A DNA stretch of 36,008 nucleotides from Bacteroidales bacterium (GTDB lineage Bacteria > Bacteroidota > Bacteroidia > Bacteroidales > Marinilabiliaceae): assembly GCA_017539645.1 (NCBI GenBank), contig JAFYCM010000062.1, positions 1-36,008 on the forward strand. Direction: 5' to 3'. Both the position numbers and the translations under genes were made by a program. Position 1 is the stretch's first letter, and the number at the start of each line of letters is the position of its first letter. Below, piece by piece: positions 35,601 to 36,008 of this stretch. The notes under the pieces were generated by a model. The model was not told where the DNA came from. It was given only the letters and a program-made list of their open reading frames with translations, and made no database searches.

Positions 35601-35994
35601 AATATATAATATCGAACAACTCACCTCGGCCGATGTGTGCGAATTGGAGCGCATCTTATGGCAAGAGTTGGGCAATAGAGAAGAGTACGACAAATACACA
35701 AGTGGAAAGATGTGCGGCTCCAACGTGGCAATGTTCATCCGTTCGATGATAGGCGTCGACCGCAAGAAAGCCATGCAGCGCTTCAGCGAATTTCTGTCGG
35801 ACACAAAACTTAACGCCGAACAAGAAGAGTTCTTGAGCACCATAATTACTTACGTCTGCGAAAATGGTGACATCACCAAAGAGATTATTGTCAACGAGTC
35901 GCCCTTCGACGAGCAGTTAGACATTTTTCAAGCCTATATGATGCCTTTGGCTAAATATGTAGAAAACATACACGGCGTGGTGTCGGTGGGGTAG
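32680..35994 (+). CDS. hsdR: Type I restriction-modification system, endonuclease/translocase subunit
   Basis: A 1104-residue HsdR that translocates and cuts unmodified DNA. Residues about 1-130 form a DUF4145-like helical domain (RRALEYIVRALYYM, VHYVRKVGNLGAHTG). A linker rich in Pro, Thr and Val (135-180) follows. The PD-(D/E)XK nuclease is at about 185-300, with ADYVLFGGNG (Asp234) and AVVEAKRT (Glu249, Lys251). The SF2 motor has Walker A MATGTGKTR (360-368), IIIDEAHRS (DEAH 458-461), GLTATP (481-486), DMLDTGIDVPDVLN and MIGRGTRLS. A C-terminal helical region (about 840-1104) should dock on HsdM/HsdS. The architecture is that of the EcoEI-like (type IB) group. The stop codon lies 14 bp before the window end, so the gene is complete. 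Confidence 0.96.
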   Translation: MRNFDYIKDLGLTDLYRYCSAAEEHQVADPEYSAVNARRALEYIVRALYYMKNVAVPERASLFELVDGEPFKSFIADDRVMMAVHYVRKVGNLGAHTGSVSKKESFFALLNIYNVVGAILLKLKVVPEVRPFDSTLIPSAGAKHTSVVPTPVEVKPTDVIVTTPEPSAIESLAPVAELPIDISEAETRRLFIDLMLREAGWQVLETEGFVQPLKACIEVEVSGMPNDEGVGYADYVLFGGNGMPLAVVEAKRTSVSPIKGKHQAELYADCFEHKYGVRPVIYYTNGFETYIIDGLGYPPRRLYGFHTASDLELIIQQRSRHDITDFAVKESITDRHYQKMAIKAVCEHYNAKHRRGLLVMATGTGKTRVSISFVDVLMRNGWVKNVLFLADRTSLVTQAHKNFVKLMPSTTTCVLNDSNADHDINARIIFSTYQTMINYIDTDEKRFSVGRFDLIIIDEAHRSIFGKYGAIFNYFDSLMLGLTATPRNEVDKSTYDIFEMEQGAPNYAYELEDAVADGFLVNYRGFKCGSLILKEGIKYSALSPEEREQMEAVWEYEKTRKALDSADDYHRDIESSEIFKYIFNISTIDNVLQDLMARGLKVQSGERIGKSIVFAYNHRHAELIVERFNTLFPEYGAGFCVLIDNYVTYAQDLIDKFEVRDAEPQIAVSVDMLDTGIDVPDVLNLVFFKIVKSKIKFMQMIGRGTRLSPNIYGAGGDKKEFYIFDWCRNFEYFEKNADGKAVPQAPSLTERIFGLRTDIAFHLQHQQYQEDAYCKALHDELKSLLHDQVCALSDSHISVRAMWEQVSHFKAAEAWTYISDVDVLSLKTDIAPLLPKSTYDENAKKFDVLMLCIELSLVADDVNASRSEKSVRLLAEKLQEKASIPQVQAKMETIVEVLNPASWENVTLSWLEKVRLDLRDLIKFLVGSDKWFKVDIEDTISYDGESEGVQMRVSYKQRIMDFLAAHRHLPVLDKIYNIEQLTSADVCELERILWQELGNREEYDKYTSGKMCGSNVAMFIRSMIGVDRKKAMQRFSEFLSDTKLNAEQEEFLSTIITYVCENGDITKEIIVNESPFDEQLDIFQAYMMPLAKYVENIHGVVSVG

Positions 35995-36008
35995 TGTAGA
36001 GAGTAGAG

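Overview
The window is a chromosomal segment of a member of the Bacteroidota, most likely order Bacteroidales. The evidence is the ssb-gldE-gldD gene block, a Bacteroidetes-type PurM of about 390 residues, paired FKBP isomerases, a PcrB/GGGP-synthase homologue, a XylR-type (LacI-like sensor plus AraC) regulator, TAnnTTTG-type -7 promoter motifs and weak Shine-Dalgarno signals. I see no rRNA, tRNA, CRISPR array or complete insertion sequence. Species cannot be assigned from sequence alone.

Layout. 1-400: remains of a minus-strand AlbA_2-type gene with 11 perfect copies of a 12-bp repeat. 401-5231 (minus strand): housekeeping and protein folding (purM, two FKBP prolyl isomerases, groEL, groES), each unit closed by a recognisable hairpin terminator. 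5232-5512: structured groES leader. 5513-12075: an accessory-looking stretch with an unknown protein carrying uracil-glycosylase-like motifs, an AAA+ ATPase with winged-helix-like N-terminal half, a small unknown protein, and a divergent UvrD helicase fused to an Fe-S PD-(D/E)XK nuclease. 12307-13200: dapA. 13375-17580 (plus strand): ssb, gldE, gldD, a phosphopantetheinyl transferase, a GGGP-synthase-like enzyme and a BamE-like small protein, tightly spaced. 17704-18819: phosphate-selective-porin-like outer-membrane protein with strong terminator. 19072-21410: a repeat protein with an apparently catalytically dead GH16 domain, then a LEA14-like lipoprotein. 21505-24166: menF-menD, the first committed steps of menaquinone synthesis. 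24181-28692 (minus strand): operon of GH20 hexosaminidase, XylR-type regulator and histidine acid phosphatase. 28870-35994 (plus strand): complete type I restriction-modification operon hsdM-X-hsdS-hsdR.

The most interesting item is X (30378-31532) in the restriction operon: a Y1/HUH single-strand nuclease domain of the RAYT type fused to a C-terminal domain that resembles the DprA/LOG (SLOG) fold. It sits in frame with 14-bp and 10-bp gaps between intact hsdM and hsdS, so it looks like a co-transcribed operon component rather than an insertion. Other leads are the dead GH16 protein, the collapsed AlbA_2 gene with its NDTV-coding repeat, a 45-bp tandem duplication near 8196, and a sigma-54-like motif ahead of groES.
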